Of a stretch of 7,194 nucleotides of DNA, positions 1 to 5,484 are shown in pieces. Origin of the DNA: Streptomyces lilacinus (GTDB lineage Bacteria > Actinomycetota > Actinomycetes > Streptomycetales > Streptomycetaceae); the NCBI GenBank assembly GCA_000715685.1, contig KL569393.1, positions 40,848-48,041 on the forward strand, in the 5' to 3' direction. The position numbers were made by a program, and so were the translations under genes. Positions within the stretch are counted from its first letter, which is position 1; the number at the start of each line of letters is the position of its first letter. The notes under the pieces are model-generated. The model searched no databases. It was not told where the DNA came from and saw nothing but the letters and a program-made list of their open reading frames with translations.

Positions 1-18
1 CCTTGCCAGCCCGCTCAG
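1..18 (+). other. 454 'B' sequencing adapter remnant (not genomic)
   Basis: The bases CCTTGCCAGCCCGCTCAG equal the Roche/454 FLX amplification primer B without its first G (recalled from established protocol sequences). They sit at the extreme end of the window, directly before a Tn5 mosaic end. This is library construction sequence left on a contig end and should be trimmed. It has no biological meaning, although it is open in the reading frame of the downstream gene. Confidence 0.93.
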
Positions 19-37
19 AGATGTGTATAAGAGACAG
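19..37 (+). other. Tn5/Nextera transposase mosaic end (library artefact)
   Basis: AGATGTGTATAAGAGACAG is a perfect 19-bp Tn5 mosaic end as used in tagmentation libraries. Its translations give the well-known artefact peptides: MCIRDR in the frame of the toxin gene, MYKRQ in the next frame and VSYTHL on the opposite strand. It is not a natural Tn5 insertion, because only one end is present, no transposase is seen, and it is joined to a sequencing adapter. Genomic sequence starts at about base 38. Confidence 0.97.
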
Positions 38-38
38 G

Positions 39-2813
39 GCTTCCCGCAGCGCCGGCGCGAACGCGAACGCAGCCGCCGCCTCTGCCGAAGAGGCCAACCA
101 GTACGCCGAGGCTGCAGGTGTTTACTCTGGCGAGGCACGCGACGCTGCGGTCGAGGCCCGGCGCTATGCCAACGCCGCCAACCGGGCCGCGGAGAACGCC
201 ACCGCCTTGGCGCGGCGTGCGGCGCAGCAGGCCTATGCAGCACGTGAGGCGGCGAACTCCGCCGCCGACCATGCGGACAAGGCCGCTGATGCCGCCGACC
301 TTGCGGCGAAGTACGCGGGGCAGAGCGCGGAAGCCGCCGCTAACGCCCGGAAGTGGGCTGACGCGGCGAAGCTCGCTGCCGAAACTGCGACGACTGCTGT
401 CAACACTGCCAAGAACGTCCACCAGGTCGCTCTTGACGTCGAGACCCAGGAACTCGCCTCCCGTGCCGAAGCCGCCCTGGAGCGGGCTCGCAGTGAGAAG
501 GACCGGGACGACCGTCTGATCTCGGCCTCTGCGACCGTCGCTCGCGACGCCCGCGCCCTCGACACCACGGCCGAGGCCCTGGCGGTCGAGGCGGCGAAGC
601 CCGACGTGAACGTCGCAGCCGTTGCCGTCAAGGGCCGCAAGCTCGCTCTTGACGCCCTGAAGCTGCGCGGTCCCTGGCAGCAGCAGGCCGCAGCGACCGC
701 GCTCGGTGGGTCGGATACCGACGTGCTGGAGTACCTGCGCAGTGGCTGGAAGAAGGCGGGCCTGGAGGAAACGCGCGACAAGGTTCTTCAGCTCAGTGTG
801 AACAGCCCCTATCCCTCGATCCGGCAGGGTGCCGCCGAGGCGCTCAAGGGCACCCTGGAGCAGGTCGCGGCGTTCTACACCACTGGCCAGTACGTCGCCG
901 GCGAGGACGACCTTGCCGTCGCCGCCTCCAAGATCAACAACACCGGTGGAGTCAGCGTCAAGGACGCCTCCAAGGCGGCCCTGGCCAACGGCACCGGCAA
1001 GGCCCTGGCCACGTTCCTCGAGATCGGCCAGTACTCCGCTCGTATCACGGACGAAGAGGTCATCGCCTCCCAGCTCGTCGGCAACAAGAACAGCGGTGAT
1101 GAAGTCAAGGCCGCCGCCAAGGCAGCCCTGGACGGCCCCCCGGCCAAACTGCACGAGTTCGTCACGGTCGGTCAGTACACGGCCGCCCGTAAGGACGGTC
1201 TCACCGCACACCACCGCGCCGAGATCGAGCGGCTCCTGGCCGAAGGCCAGATCATCGCCACCAAAGCCCAGGCCAACCGCTGGCGTGCCGCCGAAGCCGC
1301 GGCCAAGGCCAACAAGGCCTCCGCCGAAGCGGCCACCGCCGCCGGCGAGGCCAAGAAGTCTGCCGAAGCAGCCAAGGGCTACGCGGCCGACGCCCAGAAG
1401 TACGCCGACGCCGCAGCGGCAAGCTCCGCCCGGGCAAGCCAATCCGCAGCAACCGCACGCAACGCCGCGGCCGCCGCCGACCGCGACGCCGACGACGCCG
1501 AGGCCTCCGCAGCACAAGCCGAGTTCTCCGCCAGCTACGCCCGTGAATCCGCCGCGAGGGCGGATGACGCCGCCTCACAGGCACGCGTCTCCGCGATCGC
1601 GGCAGGCAAGAGCAAGGATGAAGCCGATGTGGCCGCTGGGCAGGCCTGGGCCGAGGTCAAGCGCAAGCGTGAGTCGGAGATTGCCGAAGCGAAGCGTCTG
1701 GCCGAGGAACAGCGGAAGAAGCAGGCCGAGGCGGAAAAGAAAAGGAAGAAGCCCTGTGTCGTCCCCTTCAACCGGGACACCCTGCCGCCGTGCGCCTATG
1801 CGCAGGACAAGTACGAGATCATCCTCGCCAAACCCGACCCCGAGCTAACCAAGCTTGTCGGCAAAGCCGCCTGGGAGCTTTCCGGCGGCGCCGACATCGA
1901 AAAGTGCATCAAGGAACCCACCTTTACGGGTTGTGCCATGGCCGCTGCAGGTGTGCTGCCCGTCGGCAAGCTCAAGCTGGTTAAGAAGGCGGCCGACGGT
2001 GTTGAGGACGTTGCCAAGGGCACGCGGTGGGGCAGGAGAATGGCCACATGCCCGAAGAATAGCTTCCCGGCCGGCACTCCTGTCCTGATGGGTAACGGGA
2101 CGATCCGCCCGATCGAGCAGGTTGAGCTCGGCGACCAGGTCCTGGCCACCGACCCGCAGACTGGGGTCACCGGCCCGCGCCGTGTCGATGCGACGATCTA
2201 CACCCCGGATGACCGTGATTTCACCGAAATCACCCTCGACCAGAAGAACGCCGGCTCCCTCACCACCACGGACCACCACCCCTTCTGGACCGAGAACGGC
2301 ACGCAGTGGAAGGACGCGGCCGATCTCGCCCCGCAGGACACCCTCCGTACCCCTGACGGTGGTACGGCAAAGATCGGCAACGTCCGTCACTGGACCGGAC
2401 TCGCCCCCGCCTATAACCTCACGGTCAATGATCTCCACGCGTACTATGTCCTTGCGGGCGAAACTCCACTTCTCGTCCACAACAGCAGTTGCCCTCGGGT
2501 TCCGTGGGTCACCGGAAGTCTGCCTGCGGCGGAAGAATCGGCTCTGAGGGACACCCTGGCGCATATTGACGCTGGTACGGTGCCGACGGGTCCGACGGCA
2601 ACGAAGTGGGGGATGAAATTTAAGAATTGGGCCGGAGATCTTCCGGGGGCTAGTGGCCCGAGTTCCCCGTACCGCGAATATCGTGTCGCCCCTCCGTCGG
2701 GGAGTGGCGCGGGGCCGCTCCGTGTAGTGCGCAACTCGCAGACCGGCGAAACATACTACACGTGGACCCATTACGGAGATTCAGGCGATCCGGCGTTTGT
2801 TCGAATCAGGTGA
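39..2813 (+). CDS. Polymorphic toxin, 5'-truncated: Ala-rich coiled coils, ALF repeats, Hint domain, C-terminal RNase (barnase/RNase Sa type)
   Basis: The reading frame is open from the adapter through to TGA 2811-2813. Codons before base 39 are adapter-derived, so the true start, and any signal peptide, lies outside the window. Domain order: an Ala-rich (A-x-x-A-x-x-x-A) coiled coil from 39 to about 650; four ALF-type repeats at 687-1247; a second Ala-rich coiled coil at about 1260-1750 ending in a Lys/Arg/Glu-rich helix; a linker with paired cysteines (codons 1905 and 1932) and the segment LPVGKLKLVKK; a Hint domain at 2049-2483; and a 109-residue RNase at 2484-2810. In known polymorphic toxins the long repeat part presents or delivers the effector, Hint releases it by self-cleavage, and the tip kills rival cells, here by cutting RNA after guanine. 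The next gene encodes a barstar-like inhibitor, which fits the tip assignment. The full protein is probably well over 1000 residues. The delivery route cannot be judged without the N-terminus. The toxin class is well supported; the targets are inferred. Confidence 0.9.
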   Translation, partial: ASRSAGANANAAAASAEEANQYAEAAGVYSGEARDAAVEARRYANAANRAAENATALARRAAQQAYAAREAANSAADHADKAADAADLAAKYAGQSAEAAANARKWADAAKLAAETATTAVNTAKNVHQVALDVETQELASRAEAALERARSEKDRDDRLISASATVARDARALDTTAEALAVEAAKPDVNVAAVAVKGRKLALDALKLRGPWQQQAAATALGGSDTDVLEYLRSGWKKAGLEETRDKVLQLSVNSPYPSIRQGAAEALKGTLEQVAAFYTTGQYVAGEDDLAVAASKINNTGGVSVKDASKAALANGTGKALATFLEIGQYSARITDEEVIASQLVGNKNSGDEVKAAAKAALDGPPAKLHEFVTVGQYTAARKDGLTAHHRAEIERLLAEGQIIATKAQANRWRAAEAAAKANKASAEAATAAGEAKKSAEAAKGYAADAQKYADAAAASSARASQSAATARNAAAAADRDADDAEASAAQAEFSASYARESAARADDAASQARVSAIAAGKSKDEADVAAGQAWAEVKRKRESEIAEAKRLAEEQRKKQAEAEKKRKKPCVVPFNRDTLPPCAYAQDKYEIILAKPDPELTKLVGKAAWELSGGADIEKCIKEPTFTGCAMAAAGVLPVGKLKLVKKAADGVEDVAKGTRWGRRMATCPKNSFPAGTPVLMGNGTIRPIEQVELGDQVLATDPQTGVTGPRRVDATIYTPDDRDFTEITLDQKNAGSLTTTDHHPFWTENGTQWKDAADLAPQDTLRTPDGGTAKIGNVRHWTGLAPAYNLTVNDLHAYYVLAGETPLLVHNSSCPRVPWVTGSLPAAEESALRDTLAHIDAGTVPTGPTATKWGMKFKNWAGDLPGASGPSSPYREYRVAPPSGSGAGPLRVVRNSQTGETYYTWTHYGDSGDPAFVRIR
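687..1247 (+). repeat. Four tandem ALF-type protein repeats within the toxin
   Basis: Four protein repeats of 45-49 residues start at about 687, 828, 966 and 1113. Each opens with an AxxAL motif (AAATALGG, GAAEALKG, ASKAALAN, AAKAALDG), followed by a helix such as VAAFYTTGQY, ALATFLEIGQY or KLHEFVTVGQY, and then a charged helix. Copies 2-4 share the GQY(V/S/T)A signature; copy 1 is the most diverged (EYLRSGWKKA). This matches the actinobacterial ALF short-repeat family (recalled as PF03752), which is common in Streptomyces toxin-like surface or secreted proteins. The repeats are at protein level only, since the DNA copies have diverged. Their likely role is structural. Confidence 0.82.
2049..2483 (+). 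other. Hint (hedgehog/intein-type) autoprocessing domain of the toxin
   Basis: The domain begins with the nucleophile Cys (codon 2049) in CPKNSFPAGTPVLM, followed by the PIEQVELGDQVLATDP strand. The internal block is TTDHHPFW (2268-2291) and the end is LLVHN, with HN at 2478-2483, followed by Ser. These are the A, B and G-like blocks expected of polymorphic-toxin Hint domains. By analogy with inteins, Asn at 2481-2483 would cyclise and cut before Ser 2484, freeing the RNase tip. All key residues are present, so the domain looks active. Actual cleavage is inferred. Confidence 0.9.
2484..2810 (+). other. C-terminal guanyl-specific RNase domain (RNase N1/T1, barnase/RNase Sa type)
   Basis: The 109-residue tip carries the microbial RNase pattern: SLPAAEESALRDTLAHIDAG (helix), WGMKFKNWAGDLPG (F-x-N-x-x-G-x-LPG, as in barnase), YREYRV, LRVV, and YYTWTHY ending in FVRIR. 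Numbered from Ser 2484, the presumed catalytic residues are Glu65 (codon 2676), Arg80 (2721) and His96 (2769). They match RNase Sa Glu54, Arg69 and His85 with an identical offset of 11 at all three. The position four before Arg80, Arg65 in RNase Sa, is Ala here. The segment after HY (GDSGDPAFVRIR) is longer than the usual ATF/QTF. Enzymes of this family cut RNA after G, leaving 2',3'-cyclic phosphates. The fold assignment is strong; activity is inferred. Confidence 0.87.
2808..2813 (+). promoter_or_regulatory. Shine-Dalgarno of the immunity gene, spanning the toxin stop codon
   Basis: AGGTGA is a perfect match to part of the AGGAGGTGA anti-SD complement, and it contains the toxin's TGA stop (2811-2813). 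It lies 5 nt before ATG 2819. It favours ATG 2819 over the overlapping GTG at 2810, which has no visible SD. The layout implies translational coupling of immunity to toxin. Confidence 0.75.
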
Positions 2814-2818
2814 GCGGT

Positions 2819-3232
2819 ATGGAATTTAGGGCAGGTCTTGCGGTCATTCCTCGTGCCGGGGTTCCCGCCGTTCTGGCTGAGGCCGCGAGGCAAGGTCTTC
2901 CAGCTTTCGTTCTTGCTACGCGGGGATGTGTTGACAGGGAGTCGTTCTTTCACGCGGTTCGCGAGACTCTTCCGCTGGATCCACCATTGGTCAGTTCAAG
3001 GAGTTGGGATGCGCTGTCCGACTCCTTGTGGGAGGGGCTGCGCGGCGTGAATAGTGCCCGCATTGTCATCGTGTGGCCCGACGTCACCATGCCTGATTTC
3101 GGCGTGGAGGGAGACTTTCGGCTCGCGCTTTCCGTTCTTCAGGATGTCGCCGAATCTCTGACGGATCCCGGTGCGACCAGCGGGAGGCCGAAGGAAGTCT
3201 CCGTCTACGTTGCGGCTGGTTCGGAGGCGTGA
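2819..3232 (+). CDS. Barstar-like immunity protein to the RNase toxin
   Basis: The product is 137 residues with no signal peptide, so it should act in the cytoplasm by binding and blocking the RNase of its own or sister cells. Residues about 30-115 resemble barstar: a strand (AFVLATRG), a helix (DRESFFHAVRETLPLD), then SWDALSDSLWEGL, which aligns with barstar NLDALWDCL and keeps both inhibitory acids as Asp64 and Asp68 (barstar Asp35 and Asp39). A strand (ARIVIVWPDV) and a helix (DFRLALSVLQDVAESL) follow, then a final strand (EVSVYVAA). It carries about 30 extra N-terminal residues and is longer than classical barstar (about 90). The ATG was chosen for the well-placed AGGTGA; a GTG nine bases upstream, overlapping the toxin stop as GTGA, is the alternative. 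Third positions are richer in A/T than in the flanking conserved genes. Position directly behind a barnase-type tip makes the pairing convincing. Confidence 0.88.
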   Translation: MEFRAGLAVIPRAGVPAVLAEAARQGLPAFVLATRGCVDRESFFHAVRETLPLDPPLVSSRSWDALSDSLWEGLRGVNSARIVIVWPDVTMPDFGVEGDFRLALSVLQDVAESLTDPGATSGRPKEVSVYVAAGSEA

Positions 3233-3269
3233 GCCGCGTGCCATCTGTCTGACGACAATGCGGTTGGAT

Positions 3270-3306
3270 GCCGGAGCCCCCACGAGGTTCTTGTGGGGGC
3301 TCCGGC
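3270..3306 (+). terminator. Strong hairpin terminator after the toxin-immunity pair
   Basis: CCGGAGCCCCCAC (3271-3283) is the exact reverse complement of GTGGGGGCTCCGG (3293-3305), with one more G-C pair outside (3270/3306), giving a 14-bp stem. The 9-nt loop GAGGTTCTT can pair further, leaving only about 3 unpaired bases. There is no T tract, which is normal for Streptomyces terminators. It lies 37 nt past the immunity stop. As it is nearly symmetric, it could also stop transcription coming from the right. Confidence 0.85.
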
Positions 3307-3400
3307 GCAGGGACAGGTCGGCGGGCCGGCGCGGTGAGGGGCAGGGCGTAGTGCACCGTCGTGCGCGCAGGGCCGGCGAGGACGCCCTGTCGCCCCGGGC
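3307..3400. other. Non-coding gap before the 2H remnant
   Basis: No convincing gene is seen on either strand. The frame of the downstream remnant is closed by TGA at 3335-3337. No SD precedes the GTG at 3401, and no HxT motif belonging to the missing N-terminal half of the 2H protein can be read in any forward frame. The stretch is probably a junction left by a deletion or cassette exchange. Confidence 0.5.
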
Positions 3401-3790
3401 GTGGAAGGGCTCCGAACGGCCGAGCGGCGACCAAAGGCTGAACGGCTGCGTGAGCTTCCGGCATTCGAGTTGTCGCTGCACCGGCCTGACACCATCCCCG
3501 AGGTGATCCGCCGGGAGGCGTCACCCCGACGTCCTCCTGCGGATGTACGGGACGCGATCCGCAGGGCGATCGCTGATGTGTGGAGCGATGTCCCCGAGTC
3601 GGCCCAAGGGTTTGCGCCACACGTGTCCATCGCCTATAGCTGTTCGGATGGGTCGGTGAAGCCGGTCGGCGAAGCGCTCTCGCAGGTGGAGCCGGCGACT
3701 GTCCGCCTCGACAGCGTGGAACTGATCGTCCTCGATCGGGATCACCGGATGCGCGAGTGGGAGCCGTTCGCCGGCATCCCGCTCGGCTGA
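3401..3790 (+). pseudogene. 2'-5' RNA ligase / 2H phosphoesterase family, N-terminally truncated remnant
   Basis: The frame encodes about 129 residues ending in TGA 3788-3790. It resembles the C-terminal part of actinobacterial '2'-5' RNA ligase family' proteins: ERLRELPAFELSLHRP, then DVRDAIRRAIADVW, the second catalytic motif in FAPHVSIAYS (His codon 3620, HxS), and the closing strands VRLDSVELIVLDRDHRMREWEPFAGIPLG. Intact 2H enzymes need two HxT/S motifs and are usually about 170-200 residues long. The first motif and its strands are absent here. The apparent GTG start at 3401 lacks an SD, and the frame opens only after a stop at 3335. I infer a decayed fragment. A short functional protein cannot be excluded but would lack half the active site. 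It ends 4 nt from the stop of the convergent gene. Confidence 0.68.
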
Positions 3791-3794
3791 GTCG

Positions 3795-4193
3795 TCACGC
3801 CGCGTCCTTGATCCCCAGCATCCCCGCGTGCGCGTGCAGGCGGTCCGCCGCCAGGGTGGTGTCCGACGTGTCGCCGCGCTGCGTGGCGACGACCAGGGCC
3901 TGGCCGGCCAGCGTGTGTGCCCGCTGGTGCAGGGCGGACACGTGGGCGGGGTCGGCCACGGCCCCCGTCGGAGCCGCCCGCAGGGGTGGGTGGCCCAGCA
4001 GGTGTTCCACGCGCAGGGCCAGTCGGGCCGCCGCCTCGTCCAGTGCGGGTGACGGCGTCAGGGCGCGGAGCTCGTCCGTCACCGTGAGCAGGGCCGTCAG
4101 GTGTCCGCCGAGCCGGATGTCCAGCTCCTCCTCGCGGGAGCGGTGGGGACCATGTGCCGCGTGGACCGACTTCGTGTGGATCGGCTCGTACAT
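3795..4193 (-). CDS. Small His-rich helical protein of unknown function
   Basis: The product is 132 residues, beginning MYEPIHTKSVHAAHG. I do not recognise a named domain. It has 12 histidines and no cysteine, signal peptide or hydrophobic membrane segment. The sequence suggests helices, for example EEELDIRLGGHLTALLTVTDELRAL, ALDEAAARLALRVEHLL and HVSALHQRAHTLAGQALVVAT. The style is that of conserved Streptomyces hypothetical proteins. The start is well supported: AGGAGG at 4200-4205 lies 6 nt before the ATG. It reads in the same direction as alaA, 55 bp downstream of it, but has its own candidate -10 box and a palindromic operator-like site, so it may be regulated separately. The histidines could bind metal, but they form no clear HxH or HxxxH site. 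Confidence 0.8.
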   Translation of the reverse strand: MYEPIHTKSVHAAHGPHRSREEELDIRLGGHLTALLTVTDELRALTPSPALDEAAARLALRVEHLLGHPPLRAAPTGAVADPAHVSALHQRAHTLAGQALVVATQRGDTSDTTLAADRLHAHAGMLGIKDAA

Positions 4194-4199
4194 GGATGG

Positions 4200-4205
4200 C
4201 CTCCT
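4200..4205 (-). promoter_or_regulatory. Shine-Dalgarno of the small His-rich gene
   Basis: On the minus strand AGGAGG is followed by CCATCC and then ATG (4193). It is a perfect core SD with 6-nt spacing and fixes the start codon. Confidence 0.85.
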
Positions 4206-4223
4206 GAGTTACCTCTGAAGGCC

Positions 4224-4229
4224 ATCCTA
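4224..4229 (-). promoter_or_regulatory. Candidate -10 box of the small His-rich gene
   Basis: TAGGAT on the minus strand fits the Streptomyces TANNNT -10 pattern. It would start transcription near 4217, giving a leader of about 24 nt that contains the SD. No good -35 hexamer is visible at 16-18 nt upstream, so an activator or a degenerate -35 must be assumed. Confidence 0.45.
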
Positions 4230-4231
4230 AC

Positions 4232-4246
4232 TTAGACAGCGTCTAA
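4232..4246. promoter_or_regulatory. Perfect inverted repeat TTAGAC-N3-GTCTAA, candidate TetR-type operator
   Basis: The 15-bp site TTAGACAGCGTCTAA has exact 6-bp arms around AGC. It is A/T-rich in very GC-rich surroundings. It lies between the alaA stop (4249-4251) and the candidate -10 of the small gene, two bases upstream of that box, so a bound dimer would block the promoter. Short-spacer palindromes of this kind are typical operators of TetR-family repressors. The stem is too short to be a terminator. No regulator gene lies in the window. Confidence 0.5.
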
Positions 4247-4248
4247 AG

Positions 4249-5457
4249 TTATTGCGCGTAGCCCTCGAGGAAGTTCCCGATCCGGGTCACGGCCTCCGCC
4301 AGGTCCTTCGCGTTCGGCAGCGTGACCAGGCGGAAGTGGTCCGGGTCCGGCCAGTTGAAGCCCGTGCCGTGGACAACCATGATCTTTTCGGCGCGGAGCA
4401 GGTCCAGCACCATCTGGCGGTCGTCCTTGATCTTGTAGACCTTGGGGTCCAGCCGTGGGAAGGCGTACAGCGCGCCCTTCGGCTTCACGCACGTCACGCC
4501 GGGGATCTGCGTCAGCAGCTCGTACGCCACGTCGCGCTGCTCCAGCAGCCGGCCGCCCGGCAGCACCAGGTCGTTGATCGACTGGCGGCCGCCGAGCGCG
4601 GTGGCGACGGCGTGCTGGGCGGGCATGTTGGCGCACAGGCGCATGTTGGCGAGGATCGTGAGGCCCTCGATGTAGCTGTCGGCGTGGGCCTTGGGGCCGC
4701 ACACGGCCATCCAGCCGCTGCGGTAGCCGGCGACGCGGTAGGCCTTGGACAGGCCGTTGAAGGTCAGCGTCAGCAGGTCGGGGGCGATGGCGGCGGTCGG
4801 GGTGTGGGTGACGCCGTCGTAGAGGATCTTGTCGTAGATCTCGTCGGAGCAGACGATCAGGTTGTGGCGGCGGGCGATCTCCGTCAGGCCGCGCAGCATC
4901 TCGTCGTCGTAGACCGCACCCGTGGGGTTGTTGGGGTTGATGATGACGAGGGCCTTGGTGCGGTCGGTGACCTTGGCCTCGATGTCGGCCAGGTCCGGCA
5001 TCCAGTCCGCCTGCTCGTCGCAGCGGTAGTGCACGGCCGTGCCGCCCGCGAGGGAGACCGAGGCGGTCCACAGCGGGTAGTCCGGGGCCGGGACCAGCAC
5101 CTCGTCGCCGTCGTCGAGCAGCGCCTGCATCGACATCTGGATCAGCTCCGAGACGCCGTTGCCGAGGTAGACGTCCTCGACGGACAGCTCGATGCCCTTG
5201 GTCTCGTAGTGCTGCACCACCGCGCGCCGGGCCGACAGCAGGCCCTTCGCGTCGCCGTAGCCGTGCGCGTCGCCGACGTTGCGCAGCATGTCCTCGAGGA
5301 TCTCCGGCGGGCACTCGAAGCCGAAGGTGGCGGGGTTGCCGGTGTTGAGCTTGAGGATGCGGTGACCTGCTGCTTCCAGCCGCATGGCCTCCTCGAGCAC
5401 CGGGCCACGGATTTCGTAGCAGACGTTGGCGAGCTTCGTTGACTGGATCACCTGCAT
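4249..5457 (-). CDS. alaA: Alanine aminotransferase, AlaA/YfbQ type (PLP-dependent, class I)
   Basis: The product is 402 residues of cytosolic fold-type I aminotransferase, which transfers the amino group between glutamate and pyruvate to give alanine and 2-oxoglutarate. It is close to E. coli AlaA over the whole length, starting with KLANVCYEIRGPVLEEAMRLE and LNTGNPATFGF. Key sites counted from ATG 5457: the PLP Lys238 in NGLSKAYRVAGYRSGW, NPNNPTG at 174-180, Asp205 in CSDEIYDK, and the substrate-carboxylate Arg376 in DHFRLVTLP. The usual length of the family is about 405. An in-frame ATG at 5469 would add MVAV. I prefer 5457 because homologues start MQVIQSTKL and because a -10 box overlaps the 5469 codon. 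It lies 84 bp after the D-aminoacylase-like gene on the same strand and may be partly cotranscribed, but it has its own promoter candidate. No feature looks damaged. Confidence 0.93.
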   Translation of the reverse strand: MQVIQSTKLANVCYEIRGPVLEEAMRLEAAGHRILKLNTGNPATFGFECPPEILEDMLRNVGDAHGYGDAKGLLSARRAVVQHYETKGIELSVEDVYLGNGVSELIQMSMQALLDDGDEVLVPAPDYPLWTASVSLAGGTAVHYRCDEQADWMPDLADIEAKVTDRTKALVIINPNNPTGAVYDDEMLRGLTEIARRHNLIVCSDEIYDKILYDGVTHTPTAAIAPDLLTLTFNGLSKAYRVAGYRSGWMAVCGPKAHADSYIEGLTILANMRLCANMPAQHAVATALGGRQSINDLVLPGGRLLEQRDVAYELLTQIPGVTCVKPKGALYAFPRLDPKVYKIKDDRQMVLDLLRAEKIMVVHGTGFNWPDPDHFRLVTLPNAKDLAEAVTRIGNFLEGYAQ

Positions 5458-5464
5458 GACGGCC

Positions 5465-5470
5465 ACCATA
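5465..5470 (-). promoter_or_regulatory. Candidate -10 box of alaA, placed for a leaderless mRNA
   Basis: TATGGT on the minus strand fits TANNNT and ends 7 nt before ATG 5457, the spacing seen for Streptomyces leaderless transcripts that begin at the A of the start codon. No convincing SD precedes 5457 (only GGTGG). No -35 hexamer resembling TTGACN is visible at the usual distance. Confidence 0.42.
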
Positions 5471-5484
5471 CGGGGACGTCCCCG
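5471..5484. promoter_or_regulatory. Perfect 14-bp palindrome directly upstream of the alaA -10 box
   Basis: CGGGGACGTCCCCG is its own reverse complement and abuts the TATGGT box. A second perfect palindrome, CGCGGCCGCG (5483-5492), overlaps its end by two bases, and another CGTCCCC follows at 5491-5497. The position between -35 and -10 fits a repressor operator. A weak 5-bp hairpin with loop ACGT is the alternative. GC-rich palindromes occur by chance more often in such DNA, so confidence is moderate. Confidence 0.4.

Noticed and set aside
19..37. A natural Tn5/IS50 insertion end
   Set aside because: Only one mosaic end is present, in the hyperactive synthetic form, and it is joined to a sequencing adapter. 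A library artefact explains it fully.
15..1517. 500-residue open frame on the minus strand
   Set aside because: It is the antisense shadow of the Ala-rich toxin coding region, its C-terminal end is adapter translation (VSYTHL), and its Gly/Leu/Arg-rich composition matches no family.
39..1750. Ala-rich low-complexity DNA as a tandem DNA repeat or CRISPR-like array
   Set aside because: The periodicity is at protein level (heptad-like Ala spacing and ALF repeats). No exact DNA unit recurs at regular spacing.
2762..2818. Upstream ATG at 2762 as start of the immunity gene
   Set aside because: It would overlap the catalytic His region of the toxin by about 50 bp, has no Shine-Dalgarno, and adds residues without barstar similarity. 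ATG 2819 has AGGTGA at the right distance.
4252..5442. 396-residue plus-strand open frame
   Set aside because: It is antisense to alaA, which has full-length homology and catalytic residues. Long antisense frames are usual in DNA with very high third-position G+C.
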